Shown here piece by piece: positions 8,296 to 16,678 of a stretch of DNA of 64,000 nt. Made by a program: the position numbers and the translations under genes. The notes under the pieces were generated by a model. The model saw nothing but the letters and a program-made list of their open reading frames with translations, was not told where the DNA came from and did not search any database. Source of the DNA: Mesorhizobium wenxiniae. Lineage in GTDB: Bacteria > Pseudomonadota > Alphaproteobacteria > Rhizobiales > Rhizobiaceae. Location of the stretch: the NCBI RefSeq assembly GCF_002284535.1, contig NZ_NPKH01000028.1:1-64000 (forward strand). The letters run 5' to 3'. Each line of letters opens with the position of its first letter. Positions within the stretch are counted from its first letter, which is position 1.

Positions 8296-10151
8296 GGCCT
8301 CTCTCCCGTCGGAATGACGACGGTGGCGACGGTACCTCGACTGGACGACTCCACCTCGAAACTACCCTCGAGCATTCTAACGCGCTCACGCATGCTCAGC
8401 AGCCCGATCCCGGAATGTCCATTCGAGCCGTTCTCCTGGAACCCACGTCCGTCATCGGTAATCCGCATCACGATTTCTCCATTGCGACGCGCGAGCCATA
8501 TGCGGACCGTCCTGGCATGGGCATGCTTGGTTATGTTGCGAAGCGCTTCCTGTGCGACCCTGTAAAGGCAAAGTTCGATCTCGTCCGCGACTTCGGACCA
8601 ACCATCGGCGACCTCGACATCTACCCTTGTGCCGGACTCGCCGTTTATTTCGTCGCAGCGGCCCCGCAACGCCTCCAGAAATCCGACATGTTCGAGCGCT
8701 CCTGGATGCAGTTCGTGCGACAAATCCCGCAGGTCCTTCGCCAACCCCACGACCTGCTGCTGAAGTCCCGACAACTCACTCCGTGCGGTATCATCTGGAT
8801 TCGGGACGCGCCGCTTGAGGCTGCTCAATCCGATTGACAGCGACGCGACGCGCTGCCCGACATCGTCATGGAGTTCCCGCGCAATTCGCGTCCGCTCCTC
8901 CTCCTGCGCGTAGATAAGCCGGCCAGCCAATCGGCGAACTTGGTCGTAGCTGACGCGAAGCTCGCTTTCCTTTGCGCGAACGCCGATCTCAGCCGTGCGC
9001 CGCCTGGCTCGCTGCACGAGAAAGCTCACAATGAGAAATGACTGAAGTACTATCAGCGAAATCGTTCCGACGATGTACCAGCGATAGGTATCCCATACGC
9101 TCGGCGACCGAAAACGCACTTCGCCGTTGGGCGGCAGGATGGCTTCGCTAATCCCCCATCTCTGCAACTCCCTCCAGTCGTAGGCTGGAATCCCAAGTCC
9201 AAATAGCGGCGTCTTGATTTCGCTCGCCCTCTCGCCCGCAAGAATACGGAGGGCAACGTCGGCGGTTTGCTGGCCTATAGCTTGAGTTTGATCCGCAGGC
9301 CCGCCAACCGAGCCCTGCCCCAGATGGTAGTCGCCATAACCGAAAACAGGCACGGTAGCGACCTCACGTATCCGTGTGAAGGCGGCATCCAGCGGGTGCA
9401 CGGCACCCGCCCCATCCACCGCGAGCATGAAATAGAGAACGGCTGATTGTGGCGACAGGCGGGCGACCCGGCGTAGCATTTCGTCGAGCGACAACTCGTC
9501 GAGCCATTCGAAATGCACGCGATCCGCAAACGGCTGAAACTCACGATGCAATTCCCGGGCCCAGTATTGCTCGTTTGGAGAATTTCCGATGACGACTGCA
9601 ATGTCTGTTGTCTCAGGCCGCACGCGCAGAATGTTCTCGACGAAGGCTGGCAGATCGAGCTTGACCCCGATGTAGGTGGCATTGGGTGTAAGGGCGGCAT
9701 CGACTGTGAGCCGCGCGTCTACCCCTGCTATCACCATGGCTGTGTCAGAAAACAGCTGTTGCCGATATTTTTCAACGAAGGCCGCAGCCGGCCCACCTTG
9801 AGCTACAATCAAGTCAAGCCTGCGCCCGGAAAAAAGATCCTGCAGATATTTGACTAGCGAACCTTCGTTCTCGGGCTCCCGAAACCGTGCCGTAAAAATC
9901 GACGCTTCATAAATATCAAGTGGCTCCGGCGATCGTTTCACGAGCGCCGCCTGAAAACTCTTGGTCATCTCGCTGAAAGGCGCAAAATCACGCCCAAACG
10001 AGTGCAGCAAAAGTACGCGCTTTGGGTCTGCTGCGTTCGTCCCAAGCGTGGAAAACAAGAGGAAGGCCCCCACCAGCCAAGCCTCATACCACAACGTCCT
10101 TGAGGAATCGCCCATCATCATTTCAAGTGCAGAGCACTCGCGGGTTGCCAT
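8292..10151 (-). CDS. Sensor histidine kinase with ABC-substrate-binding-like periplasmic sensor
   Basis: 619 residues. N-terminal membrane segment (LVGAFLLFSTLG), then a periplasmic region of about 290 residues like ABC transporter substrate-binding proteins (KRVLLLHSFGRDFAPFSEM; LDLIVAQGGPAAAF). A second membrane segment (IVGTISLIVLQSFLIVSFLV) follows, then a coiled linker, a HisKA_3 dimerisation domain with His about 428 in ARELHDDVGQRV, and HATPase_c (DDGRGF; GIGLLSMRERV). It is a NarX/DegS-type kinase for the coupled LuxR regulator. The sensor type suggests binding of a small solute. An ATG a few codons in (MMMGDSS) is an alternative start. Confidence 0.92.
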   Translation of the reverse strand: MATRECSALEMMMGDSSRTLWYEAWLVGAFLLFSTLGTNAADPKRVLLLHSFGRDFAPFSEMTKSFQAALVKRSPEPLDIYEASIFTARFREPENEGSLVKYLQDLFSGRRLDLIVAQGGPAAAFVEKYRQQLFSDTAMVIAGVDARLTVDAALTPNATYIGVKLDLPAFVENILRVRPETTDIAVVIGNSPNEQYWARELHREFQPFADRVHFEWLDELSLDEMLRRVARLSPQSAVLYFMLAVDGAGAVHPLDAAFTRIREVATVPVFGYGDYHLGQGSVGGPADQTQAIGQQTADVALRILAGERASEIKTPLFGLGIPAYDWRELQRWGISEAILPPNGEVRFRSPSVWDTYRWYIVGTISLIVLQSFLIVSFLVQRARRRTAEIGVRAKESELRVSYDQVRRLAGRLIYAQEEERTRIARELHDDVGQRVASLSIGLSSLKRRVPNPDDTARSELSGLQQQVVGLAKDLRDLSHELHPGALEHVGFLEALRGRCDEINGESGTRVDVEVADGWSEVADEIELCLYRVAQEALRNITKHAHARTVRIWLARRNGEIVMRITDDGRGFQENGSNGHSGIGLLSMRERVRMLEGSFEVESSSRGTVATVVIPTGERP

Positions 10152-10269
10152 TCACTTCTTCAAGATAGCAGTTACGGGGCGCGAGTGAAATCCGACTAGT
10201 GAGGGCGCAAGATGCTGACGAGAGCCGAGTAGGATTAGGTACGCTGGCGCAGAAAAGGCGGGGCTTGTG

Positions 10270-10375
10270 CTCCGGAACGGGCAAAATCGGGATCGATTTC
10301 GGAAGGGTCATGCGCAAATCAGGTGCTACGCGGCGTCCTTTGCCGTCCAAAAGGACGCGCGGCGCCGTAAAGCGA
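10270..10375. repeat. RIME-like intergenic mosaic repeat
   Basis: Two imperfect palindromes in a row: an AATCGGGATCGATT-type block followed by GTCATGCGCAAA, then GCGTCCTTT ... AAAGGACGC inside a GCGGC/GCGCCG frame. The second half closely resembles 55987-56040 in this window (GCGTCCTTTGAGCG, GCGGCGC) and the general layout of rhizobial intergenic mosaic elements. It lies 8 bp past the end of rimO and may serve as its terminator. Confidence 0.6.
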
Positions 10376-10382
10376 GATGCGG

Positions 10383-11696
10383 TCAGACCGCCGAGCCGTA
10401 GAGATCGTAGGCGTCGGCACGGTCGATCTTGACGGTGACGATGTCGCCGGCGCGCAACGGACGACGCGACTGGATATGCACCGAGCCGTCGATTTCGGGT
10501 GCGTCGTATTTGGTGCGGCCCTTCGCCGAGGTGCCATGCGCCTCGTCGATCAGCACTGGCAGACGCTTGCCGACCTTCCTGGCGAGTTGCGTCGCCGAGA
10601 TCTTCTGCTGACGCTGCATGAAACGGTGCCAGCGCGCCTCCTTGATTTCCTGCGGTACCTGTTCGAGGCCGAGCTCGTTGGAGCGGGCGCCCCTGACCGG
10701 CTCGTATTTGAAGCAGCCGGCGCGGTCGATCTTGGCTTCGTCCAGCCAATCGAGCAGCATCTCGAAATCGTCGTCCGTCTCGCCGGGAAAGCCGACGATG
10801 AAGGTGGAGCGGATCGCCAGGTCCGGACAGATTTCGCGCCAGCCGCGAATACGGTCGAGCGTCTTTTCGCCATGGGCGGGCCGGCGCATGTTCTTCAGCA
10901 CTCGCGGCGAGGCATGCTGGAACGGGATGTCCAGATAGGGAAGGATCTTTCCTTCGGCCATCAGCGGGATGACATCGGCGACATGCGGGTAGGGGTAGAC
11001 ATAGTGCATGCGTACCCAGACGCCGAGCTTGCCGAGTTCCTCCGACAGATCGAGGAATTTGGCCCGCACTTCGCGATCGCCGAACATGCTGGTCTGGTAT
11101 TTGATGTCGATGCCGTAGGCGCTGGTGTCCTGCGAGATGACCAGGATTTCCTTGACGCCGGCCTTGGCCAGTTTCTCGGCCTCGCGCAGCACGTCGGCAG
11201 CCGGCCGCGAGACGAGATCGCCGCGCAACGCCGGGATGATGCAGAAGGTGCAGCGGTTATTGCAGCCTTCCGAAATCTTGAGATAGGCATAGTGGCGCGG
11301 CGTGAGCTTGACGCCTTGCGGCGGCAAAAGGTCGATGTAGGGATCGTGGCTCGGGGGTGCTGCCTCATGCACTGCAGCCATCACGCTCTCGTAGGCCTGC
11401 GGACCGGTGATGGCGAGAACGTTGGGGTGTTTCTCGCGGATTACGTCAGGTTCGGCGCCTAGACAGCCGGTGACGATGACCCTGCCGTTCTCCGAAAGGG
11501 CGGAGCCGATGGCATTGAGCGATTCATCACGAGCCGAATCGAGAAAGCCGCAGGTGTTGACGACGACCAGATCGGCGCCGTCATGTTTGCGCGCGATCTC
11601 GTAGCCTTCGGCGCGCAGGCGCGTGATGATGCGCTCCGAGTCCACGAGGGCTTTCGGGCATCCAAGGCTGACGAAGCTGACGCGAGGGGCAGACAT
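10383..11696 (-). CDS. rimO: Ribosomal protein S12 methylthiotransferase RimO
   Basis: 437 residues from ATG 11696 (MSAPRVSFVSLGCPKALVD); the open frame extends upstream but without homology. UPF0004 N-terminal domain with cluster cysteines in SLGCPK, NTCGF and TGCLGA. The radical-SAM domain has ISEGCNNRCTFC (CxxxCxxC), and a C-terminal TRAM domain starts near VPQEIKEAR. RimO adds a methylthio group to the beta carbon of the conserved Asp of ribosomal protein S12, using two 4Fe-4S clusters and SAM. The S12-type rather than MiaB-type call rests on the FVSLGCPKALVDSE opening. Confidence 0.96.
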   Translation of the reverse strand: MSAPRVSFVSLGCPKALVDSERIITRLRAEGYEIARKHDGADLVVVNTCGFLDSARDESLNAIGSALSENGRVIVTGCLGAEPDVIREKHPNVLAITGPQAYESVMAAVHEAAPPSHDPYIDLLPPQGVKLTPRHYAYLKISEGCNNRCTFCIIPALRGDLVSRPAADVLREAEKLAKAGVKEILVISQDTSAYGIDIKYQTSMFGDREVRAKFLDLSEELGKLGVWVRMHYVYPYPHVADVIPLMAEGKILPYLDIPFQHASPRVLKNMRRPAHGEKTLDRIRGWREICPDLAIRSTFIVGFPGETDDDFEMLLDWLDEAKIDRAGCFKYEPVRGARSNELGLEQVPQEIKEARWHRFMQRQQKISATQLARKVGKRLPVLIDEAHGTSAKGRTKYDAPEIDGSVHIQSRRPLRAGDIVTVKIDRADAYDLYGSAV

Positions 11697-11881
11697 GTGC
11701 GGTTTCCAATGAACGCGGGCCGGAAACCCTAAGGCCCGGCCCGGAAGTCTCGATACATGTTGATCTTTAGAACTTTCGCAGAAGCTCAATTTGCACGGCG
11801 CAATAGCATAGTTCCGCAATCAAGCAAACCGGGGAATGGCTTGGCGCCGCTCGGCGGGCCTGCGCTGCTAAAGGGTCAAGT

Positions 11882-12568
11882 TCAATGACCGCCCGGTCCG
11901 AACCACGGCGCCAGGAACGCAAACTGTTCGGGGAACTGCTGCACGGCACCATCCAGAAGCATCTTCACGGCGACGTAGAGAATGATCACGAGGCCGATAT
12001 AAGCAATCCAGCGGTACTTATGCAGGAGGCGTGCGACAAACGAAGCGGCGAAGCCCATCAGCGCAATCGACAGCGCCAAGCCGATGATCAGGACCGTCGG
12101 ATGGTCCATTGCCGCGCCTGCGACTGCAAGGACGTTATCGAGAGACATCGAAACGTCGGCAATGACGATCTGCCAGGCTGCCTGAGCAAAGGTCTTGCGC
12201 GGCCCTTTGCCGCCGATCGTCCCGCTCTTGTCGTAATCGACATTCGACAACGATTCCGTCGCGTCATGTTCCTGCTCGTGGCTGACACGGAGTTCGCGCC
12301 ACATCTTCCAGCACACCCAAAGCAGCAGCAGGCCGCCGGCTATGAGAAGAATGGGGCCGATTGTGAGGAGCCACTGGGTGATTAGTGCGAAGAAGATGCG
12401 AAGCACGGTGGCCGCCGCAATGCCGACGAGAATCGCCTTCTTGCGCTGGTCCGACGGCAGGCCTGCCGCGGCAAGGCCGATGACAATGGCATTGTCGCCG
12501 GCAAGCACAAGGTCGATGGCGATGACCTGGAGCAGAGCCGCGAGGCCAGAGGCGGTAAAAATTTCCAT
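11882..12568 (-). CDS. TerC/YjbE-family integral membrane protein
   Basis: 228 residues with about seven membrane segments. The TerC signature acidic segments are present twice: AIDLVLAGDNAIVIGLAA in helix 1-2 and IADVSMSLDNVLAVAG in the second half. A hydrophilic loop (about 95-130) separates the two halves. Members are linked to manganese export or loading of secreted proteins and to tellurite or alkali responses. No yybP-ykoY-like element is visible upstream, so metal control is not shown. Single gene with rimO downstream on the same strand. Confidence 0.9.
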   Translation of the reverse strand: MEIFTASGLAALLQVIAIDLVLAGDNAIVIGLAAAGLPSDQRKKAILVGIAAATVLRIFFALITQWLLTIGPILLIAGGLLLLWVCWKMWRELRVSHEQEHDATESLSNVDYDKSGTIGGKGPRKTFAQAAWQIVIADVSMSLDNVLAVAGAAMDHPTVLIIGLALSIALMGFAASFVARLLHKYRWIAYIGLVIILYVAVKMLLDGAVQQFPEQFAFLAPWFGPGGH

Positions 12569-13070
12569 CAGCTGGAATTTCCTTGCTTGGTCGCCAATCG
12601 TTCGCGTGGGGTGCCCGAACGCCTAACGTGTATGGTTCCCGCGCGTCAAGAGATGGCTCGAGAACAAGGCCGGCAAACCGCCTGATCTGCCGTGATCAAG
12701 ATGACCCCGAAACCAGAACGCAAATGGCGCCCCTGCAAGGAAAATCTGTCGAAACTGCTCATGCCAAGCAGTCCTCTGCAGGCATCGGGATATAAAAATG
12801 ATGTCATGCGGCAATCGGTGCGAAATCGTCGGCCGGATGGCGCGAGCCGTGCATGCACCAAGGTCGCGACTCCGCTCACGACCGCTCCACGATTGGTGGA
12901 ATCCTCGACAATTGCCCAGTTCCGCTGCCCAGTTCCGCCTGGCGTCGCAACCATGCGATGCAGGGCTTGATCGAGAACGACAGCACGGGTTGAAGCACGC
13001 CGCCACCGCGATAGATTTCGGGGACCGAAGAGTACGATGCCTTAGAAAGTGTTCCTCACAGGAGAGGCTC
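12569..13070. other. Gap without a supported gene
   Basis: 502 bp between the divergent terC-family and AraC-family genes. Open frames on both strands show no protein-like pattern. A TTGACG-like element near 12648 on the minus strand could be part of a terC promoter but lacks a clear -10. An AGGAGAG at 13060-13066 is the ribosome-binding site of the AraC-family gene. Confidence 0.5.
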
Positions 13071-13850
13071 GTGACGTCTGACGACAACACACCCGTCCTT
13101 TCAGGGGCGATCGGGGAGTACCGCGAGTTCGATCCTCCGGCCGCACTCGAAAGGCATTTCCTGTGTGTCTGGTCCAATACATTGCGTCCGGACGCGGGGA
13201 GCTTATCGGCCGTGGTCCCCGACGGTTGCGTCGACATCACCTGGATCGACGGCGATTTGGTCGTAGCGGGCCCCGACGTGGCCGTTGCCCTCTCTACGCT
13301 GACACCCGGCTCTACTGTGATCGGCAGCCGCTTCCGACCGGGTGCGGCGAGCCGGTGGCTCGGGCTGCCGATGTCGGAGATCGTCGGCGGCCGGGTGGGG
13401 CTCAGCCAGTTCTGGGGGGCGCTGGCGCGCGAAATCGCCCAGAGAATTGGCGATGCATCCTCCACGGCGGAGCGGATGCGGGCGATGCAAGCGGCGCTCT
13501 CCAGGCTTGCGCCCGATGTCAAGCCGCCGCCTGCGGACATGGGATTTGCCTTCAACTCGCTGAAAACGGAATCCGCCGGTCCGGGCATGGCGGTGATCCT
13601 CGATCGGCTCGACGTCAGCCCGCGAACACTTCGCCGCCGCTGCCAGGAGGCTTTCGGCTATGGTCCGAAGACGCTCGACCGCATTCTCCGCTTCCAGCGG
13701 TTTTTGAACCTGGCGCGGCAGTCCGCCGAGCCGCGCCTTGTCGATCTTGCGTTCGAGGCGGGCTATTCGGACCAGGCGCATCTCACGCGCGAGGTGCGGC
13801 GCCTGTCGGGGTTCTCGCCGGCGACGGTTCTGCGACAGCTCGGCGCCTGA
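13071..13850 (+). CDS. AraC-family transcriptional regulator with DUF6597-type N-terminus
   Basis: 259 residues from GTG 13071, chosen because of AGGAGAG six bases upstream and because homology-like sequence begins there. The N-terminal half (AIGEYREFDPPAALERHFLC; VVPDGCVDITW; GSRFRPGAASRWLG) is a DUF6597-type sensory domain. The C-terminal half carries the two-helix-turn-helix AraC domain (LDVSPRTLRRRCQEAFGYGP and LAFEAGYSDQAHLTREVRRL). It probably controls the SRPBCC and VOC genes that follow on the same strand at 69 bp and further 30 bp spacing. Confidence 0.9.
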   Translation: MTSDDNTPVLSGAIGEYREFDPPAALERHFLCVWSNTLRPDAGSLSAVVPDGCVDITWIDGDLVVAGPDVAVALSTLTPGSTVIGSRFRPGAASRWLGLPMSEIVGGRVGLSQFWGALAREIAQRIGDASSTAERMRAMQAALSRLAPDVKPPPADMGFAFNSLKTESAGPGMAVILDRLDVSPRTLRRRCQEAFGYGPKTLDRILRFQRFLNLARQSAEPRLVDLAFEAGYSDQAHLTREVRRLSGFSPATVLRQLGA

Positions 13851-13918
13851 ACTGGCCGTTTCGTTCAATACGCCACCGCCAACTCCCCCTAGTCTGCCTT
13901 CGTTGAAAGGAGGCAGAT

Positions 13919-14317
13919 ATGACGATCTACAAATCCCGCATCATCACCGTATCCATCGACCGGGACTGGCGCGAAGTCTACGACTTCGCCTCCACCCCGG
14001 AGAATTTCCAGCGCTGGGCGGCAGGCCTCGGCCGGCGCTTCGAAAGATCGGGCGAGGAATGGACCGCGGAGGACCCCGACGGCCGGCCCATCCGCATCCG
14101 TTTCTCCCGGCCCAATGAATTCGGTGTCCTCGATCACATCGTCTTTGCCGATGGCAAGGAAACCCGCAATGCGGTGCGCGTGGTTGCCAACGGAACCGGC
14201 GCGGAGGTCATGTTCGTGCTCTTGAAGACGCCGGACATGACGGAGGAGATCTTCGCTGCCGACGCCGCCGCGGTAGAGCGCGACCTCAACACCCTGAAGG
14301 CAATGCTCGAACGCTGA
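13919..14317 (+). CDS. SRPBCC-family (START/Bet v1-like) protein
   Basis: 132 residues with a strong AAAGGAGG ribosome-binding site. Pattern of a polyketide-cyclase/AHSA1-like fold: opening strand SRIITVSIDRDWREVYDFAS, a turn TPENFQRWAAGLG, repeated beta strands (IRIRFSRPNEFGVLDHIV) and a long C-terminal helix (AADAAAVERDLNTLKAMLE). Such proteins bind small hydrophobic ligands in a closed cavity. Same direction and tight spacing with the AraC regulator before and the VOC protein after, suggesting a small inducible operon. Confidence 0.85.
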   Translation: MTIYKSRIITVSIDRDWREVYDFASTPENFQRWAAGLGRRFERSGEEWTAEDPDGRPIRIRFSRPNEFGVLDHIVFADGKETRNAVRVVANGTGAEVMFVLLKTPDMTEEIFAADAAAVERDLNTLKAMLER

Positions 14318-14346
14318 GCTTCCCAAGATCACGAAAGGAGAAGATC

Positions 14347-14703
14347 ATGGCCAAATCCAGCAACGACAAGCGCATCGACTATGTCGAGTTTTCCGTCGGT
14401 GACATCGCGCGCTCGCGCGACTTCTATGGCAAGGCCTTCGGCTGGTCCTTTAAGGACTACGGGCCGAGCTATTGCGAGTTCAACGACGGCCGCCTGACCG
14501 GCGGCTTCGCCCTCGGTGGCCAGAGCAAGGCGGCAGGCGGGCCGCTGGTGATCCTCTATGCCGACGACCTTGACGAGACCCAGCGCCACGTCGAGGAGGC
14601 CGGTGGGAAGATCGTCAAGCCCGCCTATTCCTTCCCCGGCGGCCGCCGCTTTCACTTTTCCGACCCGGACGGCTACGAGCTGGCCGTGTGGTCGGGCAAG
14701 TGA
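14347..14703 (+). CDS. VOC (glyoxalase/bleomycin resistance) family protein
   Basis: 118 residues, start behind GAAAGGAGAAG. The two beta-alpha-beta-beta-beta units are visible: YVEFSVGDIARSRDFYGKAF opens the first, and VILYADDLDETQRHVEEAGG the second, ending in the usual FSDPDGYELAVW. Candidate metal ligands are the E of YVEF, the E of CEF and E near the C-terminus; a His at the classical first ligand position is absent, so catalysis is uncertain. Probable operon with the SRPBCC gene. Confidence 0.9.
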   Translation: MAKSSNDKRIDYVEFSVGDIARSRDFYGKAFGWSFKDYGPSYCEFNDGRLTGGFALGGQSKAAGGPLVILYADDLDETQRHVEEAGGKIVKPAYSFPGGRRFHFSDPDGYELAVWSGK

Positions 14704-14716
14704 GAAAGCGGAAGGG

Positions 14717-14745
14717 GGCGCCGAGCCGAGCCCGGCGCCTCTTTC
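14717..14745 (+). terminator. GC-rich hairpin after the AraC/SRPBCC/VOC genes
   Basis: Arms GGCGCCG (14717-14723) and CGGCGCC (14733-14739) around a nine-base loop, followed by TCTTTC. The T tract is weak, so this is a plausible but not a strong intrinsic terminator. Confidence 0.45.
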
Positions 14746-14970
14746 GAGTGGTTTTGGGCGGGCCGTCGGGGCTTAATGCCGCTCTTGGCGCCAGGAGCGG
14801 ATAGTGAATACTGACTGGGCGAGCTACCAAGGATTCGATTGCGCGGCTGGTATCTCTGTGCTGACCCACCTTAGAGATGCCAGCGCTGCTGTTGTAACAA
14901 AATTATTGTCCGATGGCGTAGCTCGCATCGTATAAGGCTGGCCTGAGGACCATCGCATACCGCACGAAGC

Positions 14971-15552
14971 ATGACGGAACCGACACGAACGACAGTACGG
15001 CAAAGGCTGTATGCTTTTTTGATTGCAGGCCTGGGCGGGCTGGCCGCATCGGCAATCTCGTTTTCGATGACGCTCTACGAAGCTGCCCATCCGCCAAAGG
15101 TGCCGGTTGTGCAGGCAGGCCAGCAGATCGATACCGGTCGCTGGTTTGTGACCTTGCGAACGGCACGTGTCGGAACAGTGACGCCGACAGGCGTTCCTCC
15201 GTCGCGGCCGGTGCAGCTTCTGATGGTGGATCTGGACGTGGTGAACCGTTCCGCCACTCCAAACAACGTGCTCTATCGCACCGTGACGCTTAGCGCGCCG
15301 GCGCAAAAGCTGCCGATGCCAACGGTTTATCTCGATCGCGACAAGTATCTGGCGGGATATTTCAACCCCAACATGCCGGAACGCCTGACCATGGCCTGGG
15401 AGTGGCCGGCCGGTGTGTCCGTGCCGGACAAGGTGACGATCACCGTTACCGGCCAAATCTACAAGCTGCGCGACAATCTCTACGGCGCAAGCGGGTGGTA
15501 CGACCGAGATCCCGTTGCGACGGTCGATCTGCCGGTGGAAAAGGCGCTATGA
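14971..15552 (+). CDS. Membrane-anchored beta-domain protein, first of three
   Basis: 193 residues. One N-terminal membrane segment (LYAFLIAGLGGLAASAISFSM) and then an extracytoplasmic part rich in beta strands (WFVTLRTARVGTV; VQLLMVDLDVVNRSATPNN; KVTITVTGQIYKL). The layout recalls DUF4352-like domains, where a comparison of bound and free ligand is made by an Ig-like fold, but I cannot confirm this. Its stop overlaps the start of the next gene by two bases (ATGA). Product of a three-gene unit whose members share architecture but little sequence. Confidence 0.75.
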   Translation: MTEPTRTTVRQRLYAFLIAGLGGLAASAISFSMTLYEAAHPPKVPVVQAGQQIDTGRWFVTLRTARVGTVTPTGVPPSRPVQLLMVDLDVVNRSATPNNVLYRTVTLSAPAQKLPMPTVYLDRDKYLAGYFNPNMPERLTMAWEWPAGVSVPDKVTITVTGQIYKLRDNLYGASGWYDRDPVATVDLPVEKAL

Positions 15553-16142
15553 TGCGCATAATGCGTTCGGTGCTTGCGCTGCTGTTCGCTGCCGCCGTGC
15601 TCTACGGCATGCAGCTTACGCGTCCGCTCTACAGCGACATTACATCGCCGATAGTCTCTTCGGGCGGCATGAACAAGCGTGTCCAGGCTAGCGCGTTCGC
15701 GCTTTCGCTGGACAGCGCCAGGGTCGCCCGTGTCCTCAACGTCGAGACCTTCGGGAAGTCAAAGACCTACACGAGTTCCGGCGTATGGGTTGTGGTCGAA
15801 GGCGAGGCGGAGGCGAAATTCGAGACCTTGCGTCTCACATCGGGTGAGTGGCTGAGCGGCAGCGGCATCCGTTATGTCCTGACCGGCCGGCTGCCGGCGA
15901 CGATCGAAATGATGCCGGGCGATGCCTATCAGCCCGGCCTGCCACGCCGCGTCCTTCTGGTGTTCGAAGTGCCGGAAGAAGCCGTCGCCGGCGGGACCGT
16001 AGTGGTCGCACGCACAAAATTGCTGCCGCTCGACGATGAGATCCGCATCACCACGGATGTTTCCGGCAAAGACATCGAGCCCGCAATCACTATCCGCCGC
16101 AACGAAGAAAGGCCGCCATGGACAGTTCTCCCGCAAAGGTGA
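15549..16142 (+). CDS. Membrane-anchored beta-domain protein, second of three
   Basis: 197 residues starting at ATG 15549 inside the ATGA that ends the preceding gene; the frame is open further upstream, but coupling makes this start likely. Membrane segment near the N-terminus (VLALLFAAAVLYGMQL), then a beta-rich extracytoplasmic domain (RVARVLNVETF; GVWVVVEGEAEAKFETLRL; RRVLLVFEVPEEAVAGGTVV). It overlaps the third gene by 25 bp. No named family recognised. Confidence 0.72.
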   Translation: MMRIMRSVLALLFAAAVLYGMQLTRPLYSDITSPIVSSGGMNKRVQASAFALSLDSARVARVLNVETFGKSKTYTSSGVWVVVEGEAEAKFETLRLTSGEWLSGSGIRYVLTGRLPATIEMMPGDAYQPGLPRRVLLVFEVPEEAVAGGTVVVARTKLLPLDDEIRITTDVSGKDIEPAITIRRNEERPPWTVLPQR

Positions 16143-16678
16143 TGTCAACGCGGCGAGGTTATTGGCTGAGCATGACGGCGCTGGTGGTTGCGCTGCCTGC
16201 CGCGCTAGTCGTGCAGACGTGGGGAAGCATCAAGGACTGGCGCTCCCAATTTTTGCGCCAGCCGCTATCCGCGACCTTGGGGCAACCGATCGACTATGCC
16301 GGCGCAAGCTGGACCGTGACGCGCATCACCAGACTGGCAGGCAGTGAGGGAAACGCCGTCGTCCTCGCCGAATTCGAAGCTCTCGCAGCTGACCCGAAGG
16401 CGCTCGGCGCCGTTCCATGCAAGGTGCGGCTTTCCGACGGAAGCGGTCGCGAATGGCAGCCAACCCTATTTGCCGATCCGATGGTCAGGAAGCAATATCC
16501 GGAGGCCCAGCAACGGTCCCTGTGTGGCGGCATGGCGTTCGCGGCGGCCGAGCCCGGCAAGCCGGCACGGATGGCTGCCAGCTTTTCGATTCCGCCTGCG
16601 GCGAGCAGCCTCACGCTATCGATTGGCCTCTACTCGGCGCTACCGAATCATCTCAGCGTCAGCGAGCCGCGGACCTGA
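16118..16678 (+). CDS. Membrane-anchored beta-domain protein, third of three
   Basis: 186 residues. A short cytoplasmic start, one membrane segment (SMTALVVALPAALVVQTW), then a domain with two cysteines (VPCKVRLSD and RSLCGGMAF) that may form a disulphide in the periplasm. ATG at 16118 overlaps the previous gene by 25 bp; an internal ATG (MSTRRGYW, 16142) is possible. Its 3' end overlaps the convergent membrane-protein gene by 20 bp. Function unknown; the three genes are clearly co-expressed. Confidence 0.72.
   Translation: MDSSPAKVMSTRRGYWLSMTALVVALPAALVVQTWGSIKDWRSQFLRQPLSATLGQPIDYAGASWTVTRITRLAGSEGNAVVLAEFEALAADPKALGAVPCKVRLSDGSGREWQPTLFADPMVRKQYPEAQQRSLCGGMAFAAAEPGKPARMAASFSIPPAASSLTLSIGLYSALPNHLSVSEPRT

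Noticed and set aside
12569..12660. Manganese (yybP-ykoY) riboswitch upstream of the TerC-family gene
   Set aside because: No GGGGAGTA or paired loop sequences of that class are visible in the leader.
12623..13588. 321-codon minus-strand frame before the AraC gene
   Set aside because: Mostly antisense to the AraC regulator, with Ser/Pro-rich composition and no motif.
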